From positions 3,658,001-3,722,000 of the forward strand of contig JAJNNQ010000078.1 in the NCBI GenBank assembly GCA_027886175.1: a DNA stretch of 64,000 bases. The letters are read 5' to 3'. This DNA is from Phylloscopus collybita. Taxonomy: Eukaryota; Chordata; Aves; Passeriformes; Phylloscopidae. The notes below the pieces were generated by a model. That model was not told where the DNA came from. It was given only the letters and a program-made list of their open reading frames with translations, and did not search any database. Shown here one piece after another: positions 47,903 to 59,300 of the stretch (the stretch's first letter is position 1; the number at the start of each line of letters is the position of its first letter). Made by a program: the position numbers and the translations under genes.

Positions 47903-50900
47903 CGCTTTTGCAGCCACTTTCCTGCCTTTTCCACAACAGGATCACTGTCTAGCTGATTTACAGTTGCCTCTGCGTAGAGCAGCTAGAGGAGCAGCTCTGC
48001 CGGCTTTCCTGTGCTTCTGCATAGCAGAGCTGTCAAGAACGAGAAGCTGCGTTTTGCCGAGAAAGCAGCGCTTCGCGGAAGCACAGCCAGCGGCGTCTTC
48101 GGTACAGCCGCAGCTTGTGCGGAGAAGCGAAAGAGAGCCGGGTAAGGACGTGGAAAGCCGAACTCGGTCGCTGCAAGCGGGTGCTGGCGAACAGCTTCTG
48201 GTCACCTTGTAGAAACTCTCCCAGCACAGTGCAGAGTCCCCGTGGCTAGTTCCTTGAAATACCTTTCCTGGCAGCAGCCCAGAGCTGTACTGAGTGCAGC
48301 AGGTGTCAGGCAGTCTCCTCTCGCCGTGTAGGTGCTTCTGTTTTGTGTTTGCAGCGTGCAGAGAAGCCCGCGTGCTTGCTGCTGCTTCCAGCAAGCCAAA
48401 ACGCTTTTGCAGCCACTTTCCTGCCTTTTCCACAACAGCATCACTGTCTAGCTGATTTACAGTTGCCTCTGCGTAGAGCAGCTAGAGGAGCAGCTCTGCA
48501 GGCTTTCCTGTGCTTCTGCATAGCAGAGCTGTCAAGAACGAGAAGCTGCGTTTTGCCGAGAAAGCAGCGCTTCGCGGAAGCACAGCCAGCGGCGTCTTCG
48601 GTACAGCCGCAGCTTGTGCGGAGAAGCGAAAGAGAGCCGGGGAAGAACGTGGAAAGCCGAACTCGGTCGCTGCAAGCGGGTGCTGGCGAACAGCTTCTGG
48701 TCACCTTGTAGAAACTGTCCCAGCACAGTGCAGAGTCCCCGTGGCTACTTCCTTGAAATACCTTTCCTGGCAGCAGCCCAGAGCTGTACTGAGTGCAGCA
48801 GGTGTCAGGCAGTCTCCTCTCGCCGTGTAGGTGCTTCTGTTTTGTGTTTGCAGCGTGCAGAGAAGCCCGCGTGCTTGCTGCTGCTTCCAGCAAGCCAAAA
48901 CGCTTTTGCAGCCACTTTCCTGCCTTTTCCACAACAGCATCACTGTCTAGCTGATTTACAGTTGCCTCTGCGTAGAGCAGCTAGAGGAGCAGCTCTGCCG
49001 GCTTTCCTGTGCTTCTGCATAGCAGAGCTGTCAAGAACGAGAAGCTGCGTTTTGCCGAGAAAGCAGCGCTTCGCGGAAGCACAGCCAGCGGCGTCTTCGG
49101 TACAGCCGCAGCTTGTGCGGAGAAGCGAAAAAGAGCCGGGGAAGAACGTGGAAAGCCGAACTCGGTCGCTGCAAGCGGGTGCTGGCGAACAGCTTCTGGT
49201 CACCTTGGAGAAACTCTCCCAGCACAGTGCAGAGTCCCCGTGGCTAGTTCCTTGAAATACCTTTCCTGGCAGCAGCCCAGAGCTGTACTGAGTGCAGCAG
49301 GTGTCAGGCAGTCTCCTCTCGCCGTGTAGGTGCTTCTGTTTTGTGTTTGCAGCGTGCAGAGAAGCCCGCGTGCTTGCTGCTGCTTCCAGCAAGCCAAAAC
49401 GCTTTTGCAGCCACTTTCCTGCCTTTTCCACAACAGGATCACTGTCTAGCTGATTTACAGTTGCCTCTGCGTAGAGCAGCTAGAGGAGCAGCTCTGCCGG
49501 CTTTCCTGTGCTTCTGCATAGCAGAGCTGTCAAGAACGAGAAGCTGCGTTTTGCCGAGAAAGCAGCGCTTCGCGGAAGCACAGCCAGCGGCGTCTTCGGT
49601 ACAGCCGCAGCTTGTGCGGAGAAGCGAAAGAGAGCCGGGGAAGGACGTGGAAAGCCGAACTCGGTCGCTGCAAGCGGGTGCTGGCGAACAGCTTCTGGTC
49701 ACCTTGTAGAAACTGTCCCAGCACAGTGCAGAGTCCGCGTGGCTAGTTCCTTGAAATACCTTTCCTGGCAGCAGCCCAGAGCTGTACTGAGTGCAGCAGG
49801 TGTCAGGCAGTCTCCTCTCGCCGTGTAGGTGCTTCTGTTTTGTGTTTGCAGCGTGCAGAGAAGCCCGCGTGCTTGCTGCTGCTTCCAGCAAGCCAAAACG
49901 CTTTTGCAGCCACTTTCCTGCCTTTTCCACAACAGGATCACTGTCTAGCTGATTTACAGTTGCCTCTGCGTAGAGCAGCTAGAGGAGCAGCTCTGCCGGC
50001 TTTCCTGTGCTTCTGCATAGCAGAGCTGTCAAGAACGAGAAGCTGCGTTTTGCCGAGAAAGCAGCGCTTCGCGGAAGCACAGCCAGCGGCGTCTTCGGTA
50101 CAGCCGCAGCTTGTGCGGAGAAGCGAAAGAGAGCCGGGGAAGAACGTGGAAAGCCGAACTCGGTCGCTGCAAGCGGGTGCTGGCGAACAGCTTCTGGTCA
50201 CCTTGTAGAAACTGTCCCAGCACAGTGCAGAGTCCCCGTGGCTACTTCCTTGAAATACCTTTCCTGGCAGCAGCCCAGAGCTGTACTGAGTGCAGCAGGT
50301 GTCAGGCAGTCTCCTCTCGCCGTGTAGGTGCTTCTGTTTTGTGTTTGCAGCGTGCAGAGAAGCCCGCGTGCTTGCTGCTGCTTCCAGCAAGCCAAAACGC
50401 TTTTGCAGCCACTTTCCTGCCTTTTCCACAACAGCATCACTGTCTAGCTGATTTACAGTTGCCTCTGCGTAGAGCAGCTAGAGGAGCAGCTCTGCCGGCT
50501 TTCCTGTGCTTCTGCATAGCAGAGCTGTCAAGAACGAGAAGCTGCGTTTTGCCGAGAAAGCAGCGCTTCGCGGAAGCACAGCCAGCGGCGTCTTCGGTAC
50601 AGCCGCAGCTTGTGCGGAGAAGCGAAAGAGAGCCGGGGAAGAACGTGGAAAGCCGAACTCGGTCGCTGCAAGCGGGTGCTGGCGAACAGCTTCTGGTCAC
50701 CTTGTAGAAACTGTCCCAGCACAGTGCAGAGTCCCCGTGGCTAGTTCCTTGAAATACCTTTCCTGGCAGCAGCCCAGAGCTGTACTGAGTGCAGCAGGTG
50801 TCAGGCAGTCTCCTCTCGCCGTGTAGGTGCTTCTGTTTTGTGTTTGCAGCGTGCAGAGAAGCCCGCGTGCTTGCTGCTGCTTCCAGCAAGCCAAAACGCT

Positions 50901-51894
50901 TTTGCAGCCACTTTCCTGCCTTTTCCACAACAGCATCACTGTCTAGCTGATTTACAGTTGCCTCTGCGTAGAGCAGCTAGAGGAGCAGCTCTGCCGGCTT
51001 TCCTGTGCTTCTGCATAGCAGAGCTGTCAAGAACGAGAAGCTGCGTTTTGCCGAGAAAGCAGCGCTTCGCGGAAGCACAGCCAGCGGCGTCTTCGGTACA
51101 GCCGCAGCTTGTGCGGAGAAGCGAAAGAGAGCCGGGGAAGAACGTGGAAAGCCGAACTCGGTCGCTGCAAGCGGGTGCTGGCGAACAGCTTCTGGTCACC
51201 TTGTAGAAACTGTCCCAGCACAGTGCAGAGTCCCCGTGGCTAGTTCCTTGAAATACCTTTCCTGGCAGCAGCCCAGAGCTGTACTGAGTGCAGCAGGTGT
51301 CAGGCAGTCTCCTCTCGCCGTGTAGGTGCTTCTGTTTTGTGTTTGCAGCGTGCAGAGAAGCCCGCGTGCTTGCTGCTGCTTCCAGCAAGCCAAAACGCTT
51401 TTGCAGCCACTTTCCTGCCTTTTCCACAACAGCATCACTGTCTAGCTGATTTACAGTTGCCTCTGCGTAGAGCAGCTAGAGGAGCAGCTCTGCCGGCTTT
51501 CCTGTGCTTCTGCATAGCAGAGCTGTCAAGAACGAGAAGCTGCGTTTTGCCGAGAAAGCAGCGCTTCGCGGAAGCACAGCCAGCGGCGTCTTCGGTACAG
51601 CCGCAGCTTGTGCGGAGAAGCGAAAGAGAGCCGGGTAAGGACGTGGAAAGCCGAACTCGGTCGCTGCAAGCGGGTGCTGGCGAACAGCTTCTGGTCACCT
51701 TGTAGAAACTGTCCCAGCACAGTGCAGAGTCCCCGTGGCTAGTTCCTTGAAATACCTTTCTTGGCAGCAGCCCAGAGCTGTACTGAGTGCAGCAGGTGTC
51801 AGGCAGTCTCCTCTCGCCGTGTAGGTGCTTCTGTTTTGTGTTTGCAGCGTGCAGAGAAGCCCGCGTGCTTGCTGCTGCTTCCAGCAAGCCAAAA

Positions 51895-53391
51895 CGCTTT
51901 TGCAGCCACTTTCCTGCCTTTTCCACAACAGCATCACTGTCTAGCTGATTTACAGTTGCCTCTGCGTAGAGCAGCTAGAGGAGCAGCTCTGCCGGCTTTC
52001 CTGTGCTTCTGCATAGCAGAGCTGTCAAGAACGAGAAGCTGCGTTTTGCCGAGAAAGCAGCGCTTCGCGGAAGCACAGCCAGCGGCGTCTTCGGTACAGC
52101 CGCAGCTTGTGCGGAGAAGCGAAAAAGAGCCGGGGAAGAACGTGGAAAGCCGAACTCGGTCGCTGCAAGCGGGTGCTTGCGAACAGCTTCTGGTCACCTT
52201 GGAGAAACTGTCCCAGCACAGTGCAGAGTCCCCGTGGCTAGTTCCTTGAAATACCTTTCCTGGCAGCAGCCCAGAGCTGTACTGAGTGCAGCAGGTGTCA
52301 GGCAGTCTCCTCTCGCCGTGTAGGTGCTTCTGTTTTGTGTTTGCAGCGTGCAGAGAAGCCCGCGTGCTTGCTGCTGCTTCCAGCAAGCCAAAACGCTTTT
52401 GCAGCCACTTTCCTGCCTTTTCCACAACAGCATCACTGTCTAGCTGATTTACAGTTGCCTCTGCGTAGAGCAGCTAGAGGAGCAGCTCTGCCGGCTTTCC
52501 TGTGCTTCTGCATAGCAGAGCTGTCAAGAACGAGAAGCTGCGTTTTGCCGAGAAAGCAGCGCTTCGCGGAAGCACAGCCAGCGGCGTCTTCGGTACAGCC
52601 GCAGCTTGTGCGGAGAAGCGAAAGAGAGCCGGGGAAGAACGTGGAAAGCCGAACTCGGTCGCTGCAAGCGGGTGCTGGCGAACAGCTTCTGGTCACCTTG
52701 TAGAAACTGTCCCAGCACAGTGCAGAGTCCCCGTGGCTAGTTCCTTGAAATACCTTTCCTGGCAGCAGCCCAGAGCTGTACTGAGTGCAGCAGGTGTCAG
52801 GCAGTCTCCTCTCGCCGTGTAGGTGCTTCTGTTTTGTGTTTGCAGCGTGCAGAGAAGCCCGCGTGCTTGCTGCTGCTTCCAGCAAGCCAAAACGCTTTTG
52901 CAGCCACTTTCCTGCCTTTTCCACAACAGCATCACTGTCTAGCTGATTTACAGTTGCCTCTGCGTAGAGCAGCTAGAGGAGCAGCTCTGCCGGCTTTCCT
53001 GTGCTTCTGCATAGCAGAGCTGTCAAGAACGAGAAGCTGCGTTTTGCCGAGAAAGCAGCGCTTCGCGGAAGCACAGCCAGCGGCGTCTTCGGTACAGCCG
53101 CAGCTTGTGCGGAGAAGCGAAAAAGAGCCGGGGAAGAACGTGGAAAGCCGAACTCGGTCGCTGCAAGCGGGTGCTTGCGAACAGCTTCTGGTCACCTTGG
53201 AGAAACTGTCCCAGCACAGTGCAGAGTCCCCGTGGCTAGTTCCTTGAAATACCTTTCCTGGCAGCAGCCCAGAGCTGTACTGAGTGCAGCAGGTGTCAGG
53301 CAGTCTCCTCTCGCCGTGTAGGTGCTTCTGTTTTGTGTTTGCAGCGTGCAGAGAAGCCCGCGTGCTTGCTGCTGCTTCCAGCAAGCCAAAA
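51895..53391. repeat. Units 105-107: short two-unit duplication
   Basis: Units 105 and 107 share p231 A, p284 T and p308 G and appear identical, separated by the near-consensus unit 106. The same monomer type recurs alone as units 61, 113 and 128. A 998-bp (two-unit) duplication is the simplest reading. It sits exactly where the match between the large segments ends, so this end has been active in exchange. Confidence 0.65.
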
Positions 53392-56300
53392 CGCTTTTGC
53401 AGCCACTTTCCTGCCTTTTCCACAACAGCATCACTGTCTAGCTGATTTACAGTTGCCTCTGCGTAGAGCAGCTAGAGGAGCAGCTCTGCCGGCTTTCCTG
53501 TGCTTCTGCATAGCAGAGCTGTCAAGAACGAGAAGCTGCGTTTTGCCGAGAAAGCAGCGCTTCGCGGAAGCACAGCCAGCGGCGTCTTCGGTACAGCCGC
53601 AGCTTGTGCGGAGAAGCGAAAGAGAGCCGGGGAAGAACGTGGAAAGCCGAACTCGGTCGCTGCAAGCGGGTGCTGGCGAACAGCTTCTGGTCACCTTGTA
53701 GAAACTGTCCCAGCACAGTGCAGAGTCCCCGTGGCTACTTCCTTGAAATACCTTTCCTGGCAGCAGCCCAGAGCTGTACTGAGTGCAGCAGGTGTCAGGC
53801 AGTCTCCTCTCGCCGTGTAGGTGCTTCTGTTTTGTGTTTGCAGCGTGCAGAGAAGCCCGCGTGCTTGCTGCTGCTTCCAGCAAGCCAAAACGCTTTTGCA
53901 GCCACTTTCCTGCCTTTTCCACAACAGCATCACTGTCTAGCTGATTTACAGTTGCCTCTGCGTAGAGCAGCTAGAGGAGCAGCTCTGCCGGCTTTCCTGT
54001 GCTTCTGCATAGCAGAGCTGTCAAGAACGAGAAGCTGCGTTTTGCCGAGAAAGCAGCGCTTCGCGGAAGCACAGCCAGCGGCGTCTTCGGTACAGCCGCA
54101 GCTTGTGCGGAGAAGCGAAAGAGAGCCGGGGAAGAACGTGGAAAGCCGAACTCGGTCGCTGCAAGCGGGTGCTGGCGAACAGCTTCTGGTCACCTTGTAG
54201 AAACTGTCCCAGCACAGTGCAGAGTCCCCGTGGCTAGTTCCTTGAAATACCTTTCCTGGCAGCAGCCCAGAGCTGTACTGAGTGCAGCAGGTGTCAGGCA
54301 GTCTCCTCTCGCCGTGTAGGTGCTTCTGTTTTGTGTTTGCAGCGTGCAGAGAAGCCCGCGTGCTTGCTGCTGCTTCCAGCAAGCCAAAACGCTTTTGCAG
54401 CCACTTTCCTGCCTTTTCCACAACAGCATCACTGTCTAGCTGATTTACAGTTGCCTCTGCGTAGAGCAGCTAGAGGAGCAGCTCTGCCGGCTTTCCTGTG
54501 CTTCTGCATAGCAGAGCTGTCAAGAACGAGAAGCTGCGTTTTGCCGAGAAAGCAGCGCTTCGCGGAAGCACAGCCAGCGGCGTCTTCGGTACAGCCGCAG
54601 CTTGTGCGGAGAAGCGAAAGAGAGCCGGGTAAGGACGTGGAAAGCCGAACTCGGTCGCTGCAAGCGGGTGCTGGCGAACAGCTTCTGGTCACCTTGTAGA
54701 AACTGTCCCAGCACAGTGCAGAGTCCCCGTGGCTAGTTCCTTGAAATACCTTTCCTGGCAGCAGCCCAGAGCTGTACTGAGTGCAGCAGGTGTCAGGCCG
54801 TCTCCTCTCGCCGTGTAGGTGCTTCTGTTTTGTGTTTGCAGCGTGCAGAGAAGCCCGCGTGCTTGCTGCTGCTTCCAGCAAGCCAAAACGCTTTTGCAGC
54901 CACTTTCCTGCCTTTTCCACAACAGCATCACTGTCTAGCTGATTTACAGTTGCCTCTGCGTAGAGCAGCTAGAGGAGCAGCTCTGCCGGCTTTCCTGTGC
55001 TTCTGCATAGCAGAGCTGTCAAGAACGAGAAGCTGCGTTTTGCCGAGAAAGCAGCGCTTCGCGGAAGCACAGCCAGCGGCGTCTTCGGTACAGCCGCAGC
55101 TTGTGCGGAGAAGCGAAAGAGAGCCGGGGAAGAACGTGGAAAGCCGAACTCGGTCGCTGCAAGCGGGTGCTGGCGAACAGCTTCTGGTCACCTTGTAGAA
55201 ACTGTCCCAGCACAGTGCAGAGTCCCCGTGGCTACTTCCTTGAAATACCTTTCCTGGCAGCAGCCCAGAGCTGTACTGAGTGCAGCAGGTGTCAGGCAGT
55301 CTCCTCTCGCCGTGTAGGTGCTTCTGTTTTGTGTTTGCAGCGTGCAGAGAAGCCCGCGTGCTTGCTGCTGCTTCCAGCAAGCCAAAACGCTTTTGCAGCC
55401 ACTTTCCTGCCTTTTCCACAACAGGATCACTGTCTAGCTGATTTACAGTTGCCTCTGCGTAGAGCAGCTAGAGGAGCAGCTCTGCCGGCTTTCCTGTGCT
55501 TCTGCATAGCAGAGCTGTCAAGAACGAGAAGCTGCGTTTTGCCGAGAAAGCAGCGCTTCGCGGAAGCACAGCCAGCGGCGTCTTCGGTACAGCCGCAGCT
55601 TGTGCGGAGAAGCGAAAGAGAGCCGGGGAAGAACGTGGAAAGCCGAACTCGGTCGCTGCAAGCGGGTGCTGGCGAACAGCTTCTGGTCACCTTGTAGAAA
55701 CTGTCCCAGCACAGTGCAGAGTCCCCGTGGCTAGTTCCTTGAAATACCTTTCCTGGCAGCAGCCCAGAGCTGTACTGAGTGCAGCAGGTGTCAGGCAGTC
55801 TCCTCTCGCCGTGTAGGTGCTTCTGTTTTGTGTTTGCAGCGTGCAGAGAAGCCCGCGTGCTTGCTGCTGCTTCCAGCAAGCCAAAACGCTTTTGCAGCCA
55901 CTTTCCTGCCTTTTCCACAACAGCATCACTGTCTAGCTGATTTACAGTTGCCTCTGCGTAGAGCAGCTAGAGGAGCAGCTCTGCCGGCTTTCCTGTGCTT
56001 CTGCATAGCAGAGCTGTCAAGAACGAGAAGCTGCGTTTTGCCGAGAAAGCAGCGCTTCGCGGAAGCACAGCCAGCGGCGTCTTCGGTACAGCCGCAGCTT
56101 GTGCGGAGAAGCGAAAAAGAGCCGGGGAAGAACGTGGAAAGCCGAACTCGGTCGCTGCAAGCGGGTGCTTGCGAACAGCTTCTGGTCACCTTGGAGAAAC
56201 TGTCCCAGCACAGTGCAGAGTCCCCGTGGCTAGTTCCTTGAAATACCTTTCCTGGCAGCAGCCCAGAGCTGTACTGAGTGCAGCAGGTGTCAGGCAGTCT

Positions 56301-59300
56301 CCTCTCGCCGTGTAGGTGCTTCTGTTTTGTGTTTGCAGCGTGCAGAGAAGCCCGCGTGCTTGCTGCTGCTTCCAGCAAGCCAAAACGCTTTTGCAGCCAC
56401 TTTCCTGCCTTTTCCACAACAGCATCACTGTCTAGCTGATTTACAGTTGCCTCTGCGTAGAGCAGCTAGAGGAGCAGCTCTGCCGGCTTTCCTGTGCTTC
56501 TGCATAGCAGAGCTGTCAAGAACGAGAAGCTGCGTTTTGCCGAGAAAGCAGCGCTTCGCGGAAGCACAGCCAGCGGCGTCTTCGGTACAGCCGCAGCTTG
56601 TGCGGAGAAGCGAAAGAGAGCCGGGGAAGAACGTGGAAAGCCGAACTCGGTCGCTGCAAGCGGGTGCTGGCGAACAGCTTCTGGTCACCTTGTAGAAACT
56701 GTCCCAGCACAGTGCAGAGTCCCCGTGGCTAGTTCCTTGAAATACCTTTCCTGGCAGCAGCCCAGAGCTGTACTGAGTGCAGCAGGTGTCAGGCAGTCTC
56801 CTCTCGCCGTGTAGGTGCTTTTGTTTTGTGTTTGCAGCGTGCAGAGAAGCCCGCGTGCTTGCTGCTGCTTCCAGCAAGCCAAAACGCTTTTGCAGCCACT
56901 TTCCTGCCTTTTCCACAACAGGATCACTGTCTAGCTGATTTACAGTTGCCTCTGCGTAGAGCAGCTAGAGGAGCAGCTCTGCCGGCTTTCCTGTGCTTCT
57001 GCATAGCAGAGCTGTCAAGAACGAGAAGCTGCGTTTTGCCGAGAAAGCAGCGCTTCGCGGAAGCACAGCCAGCGGCGTCTTCGGTACAGCCGCAGCTTGT
57101 GCGGAGAAGCGAAAGAGAGCCGGGGAAGAACGTGGAAAGCCGAACTCGGTCGCTGCAAGCGGGTGCTGGCGAACAGCTTCTGGTCACCTTGTAGAAACTG
57201 TCCCAGCACAGTGCAGAGTCCCCGTGGCTAGTTCCTTGAAATACCTTTCCTGGCAGCAGCCCAGAGCTGTACTGAGTGCAGCAGGTGTCAGGCAGTCTCC
57301 TCTCGCCGTGTAGGTGCTTCTGTTTTGTGTTTGCAGCGTGCAGAGAAGCCCGCGTGCTTGCTGCTGCTTCCAGCAAGCCAAAACGCTTTTGCAGCCACTT
57401 TCCTGCCTTTTCCACAACAGCATCACTGTCTAGCTGATTTACAGTTGCCTCTGCGTAGAGCAGCTAGAGGAGCAGCTCTGCCGGCTTTCCTGTGCTTCTG
57501 CATAGCAGAGCTGTCAAGAACGAGAAGCTGCGTTTTGCCGAGAAAGCAGCGCTTCGCGGAAGCACAGCCAGCGGCGTCTTCGGTACAGCCGCAGCTTGTG
57601 CGGAGAAGCGAAAGAGAGCCGGGGAAGAACGTGGAAAGCCGAACTCGGTCGCTGCAAGCGGGTGCTGGCGAACAGCTTCTGGTCACCTTGTAGAAACTGT
57701 CCCAGCACAGTGCAGAGTCCCCGTGGCTAGTTCCTTGAAATACCTTTCCTGGCAGCAGCCCAGAGCTGTACTGAGTGCAGCAGGTGTCAGGCAGTCTCCT
57801 CTCGCCGTGTAGGTGCTTCTGTTTTGTGTTTGCAGCGTGCAGAGAAGCCCGCGTGCTTGCTGCTGCTTCCAGCAAGCCAAAACGCTTTTGCAGCCACTTT
57901 CCTGCCTTTTCCACAACAGGATCACTGTCTAGCTGATTTACAGTTGCCTCTGCGTAGAGCAGCTAGAGGAGCAGCTCTGCCGGCTTTCCTGTGCTTCTGC
58001 ATAGCAGAGCTGTCAAGAACGAGAAGCTGCGTTTTGCCGAGAAAGCAGCGCTTCGCGGAAGCACAGCCAGCGGCGTCTTCGGTACAGCCGCAGCTTGTGC
58101 GGAGAAGCGAAAGAGAGCCGGGGAAGAACGTGGAAAGCCGAACTCGGACGCTGCAAGCGGGTGCTGGCGAACAGCTTCTGGTCACCTTGTAGAAACTGTC
58201 CCAGCACAGTGCAGAGTCCCCGTGGCTAGTTCCTTGAAATACCTTTCCTGGCAGCAGCCCAGAGCTGTACTGAGTGCAGCAGGTGTCAGGCAGTCTCCTC
58301 TCGCCGTGTAGGTGCTTCTGTTTTGTGTTTGCAGCGTGCAGAGAAGCCCGCGTGCTTGCTGCTGCTTCCAGCAAGCCAAAACGCTTTTGCAGCCACTTTC
58401 CTGCCTTTTCCACAACAGGATCACTGTCTAGCTGATTTACAGTTGCCTCTGCGTAGAGCAGCTAGAGGAGCAGCTCTGCCGGCTTTCCTGTGCTTCTGCA
58501 TAGCAGAGCTGTCAAGAACGAGAAGCTGCGTTTTGCCGAGAAAGCAGCGCTTCGCGGAAGCACAGCCAGCGGCGTCTTCGGTACAGCCGCAGCTTGTGCG
58601 GAGAAGCGAAAGAGAGCCGGGTAAGGACGTGGAAAGCCGAACTCGGTCGCTGCAAGCGGGTGCTGGCGAACAGCTTCTGGTCACCTTGTAGAAACTGTCC
58701 CAGCACAGTGCAGAGTCCCCGTGGCTAGTTCCTTGAAATACCTTTCTTGGCAGCAGCCCAGAGCTGTACTGAGTGCAGCAGGTGTCAGGCAGTCTCCTCT
58801 CGCCGTGTAGGTGCTTCTGTTTTGTGTTTGCAGCGTGCAGAGAAGTCCGCGTGCTTGCTGCTGCTTCCAGCAAGCCAAAACGCTTTTGCAGCCACTTTCC
58901 TGCCTTTTCCACAACAGGATCACTGTCTAGCTGATTTACAGTTGCCTCTGCGTAGAGCAGCTAGAGGAGCAGCTCTGCCGGCTTTCCTGTGCTTCTGCTT
59001 AGCAGAGCTGTCAAGAACGAGAAGCTGCGTTTTGCCGAGAAAGCAGCGCTTCGCGGAAGCACAGCCAGCGGCGTCTTCGGTACAGCCGCAGCTTGTGCGG
59101 AGAAGCGAAAGAGAGCCGGGGAAGAACGTGGAAAGCCGAACTCGGTCGCTGCAAGCGGGTGCTGGCGAACAGCTTCTGGTCACCTTGTAGAAACTGTCCC
59201 AGCACAGTGCAGAGTCCCCGTGGCTAGTTCCTTGAAATACCTTTCCTGGCAGCAGCCCAGAGCTGTACTGAGTGCAGCAGGTGTCAGGCCGTCTCCTCTC

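Larger units (their letters stand above)
30848..52802. repeat. Large segmental duplication, copy 2 (44 units, 21,955 bp)
   Basis: This is the tandem second copy of 3903-30847. It keeps the rare markers in order: the 498-bp unit (72), p311 G (74), p238 C (81), p343 T (86, 91, 96), the CG-to-CA change in unit 94, p316 C (97, 99), p338 G (100) and p284 T (105). It is 10 units shorter because it lacks one 8-unit and one 3-unit block and has one extra unit in 75-77. Outside those, the substitutions I find between copies are few: two in unit 74 (36442, 36524), one at p347 in unit 98 versus 54, and one C-to-T private to unit 47 of copy 1 near 23246. It ends inside unit 106, which lacks the p410 C of its partner unit 62. 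Confidence 0.85.
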
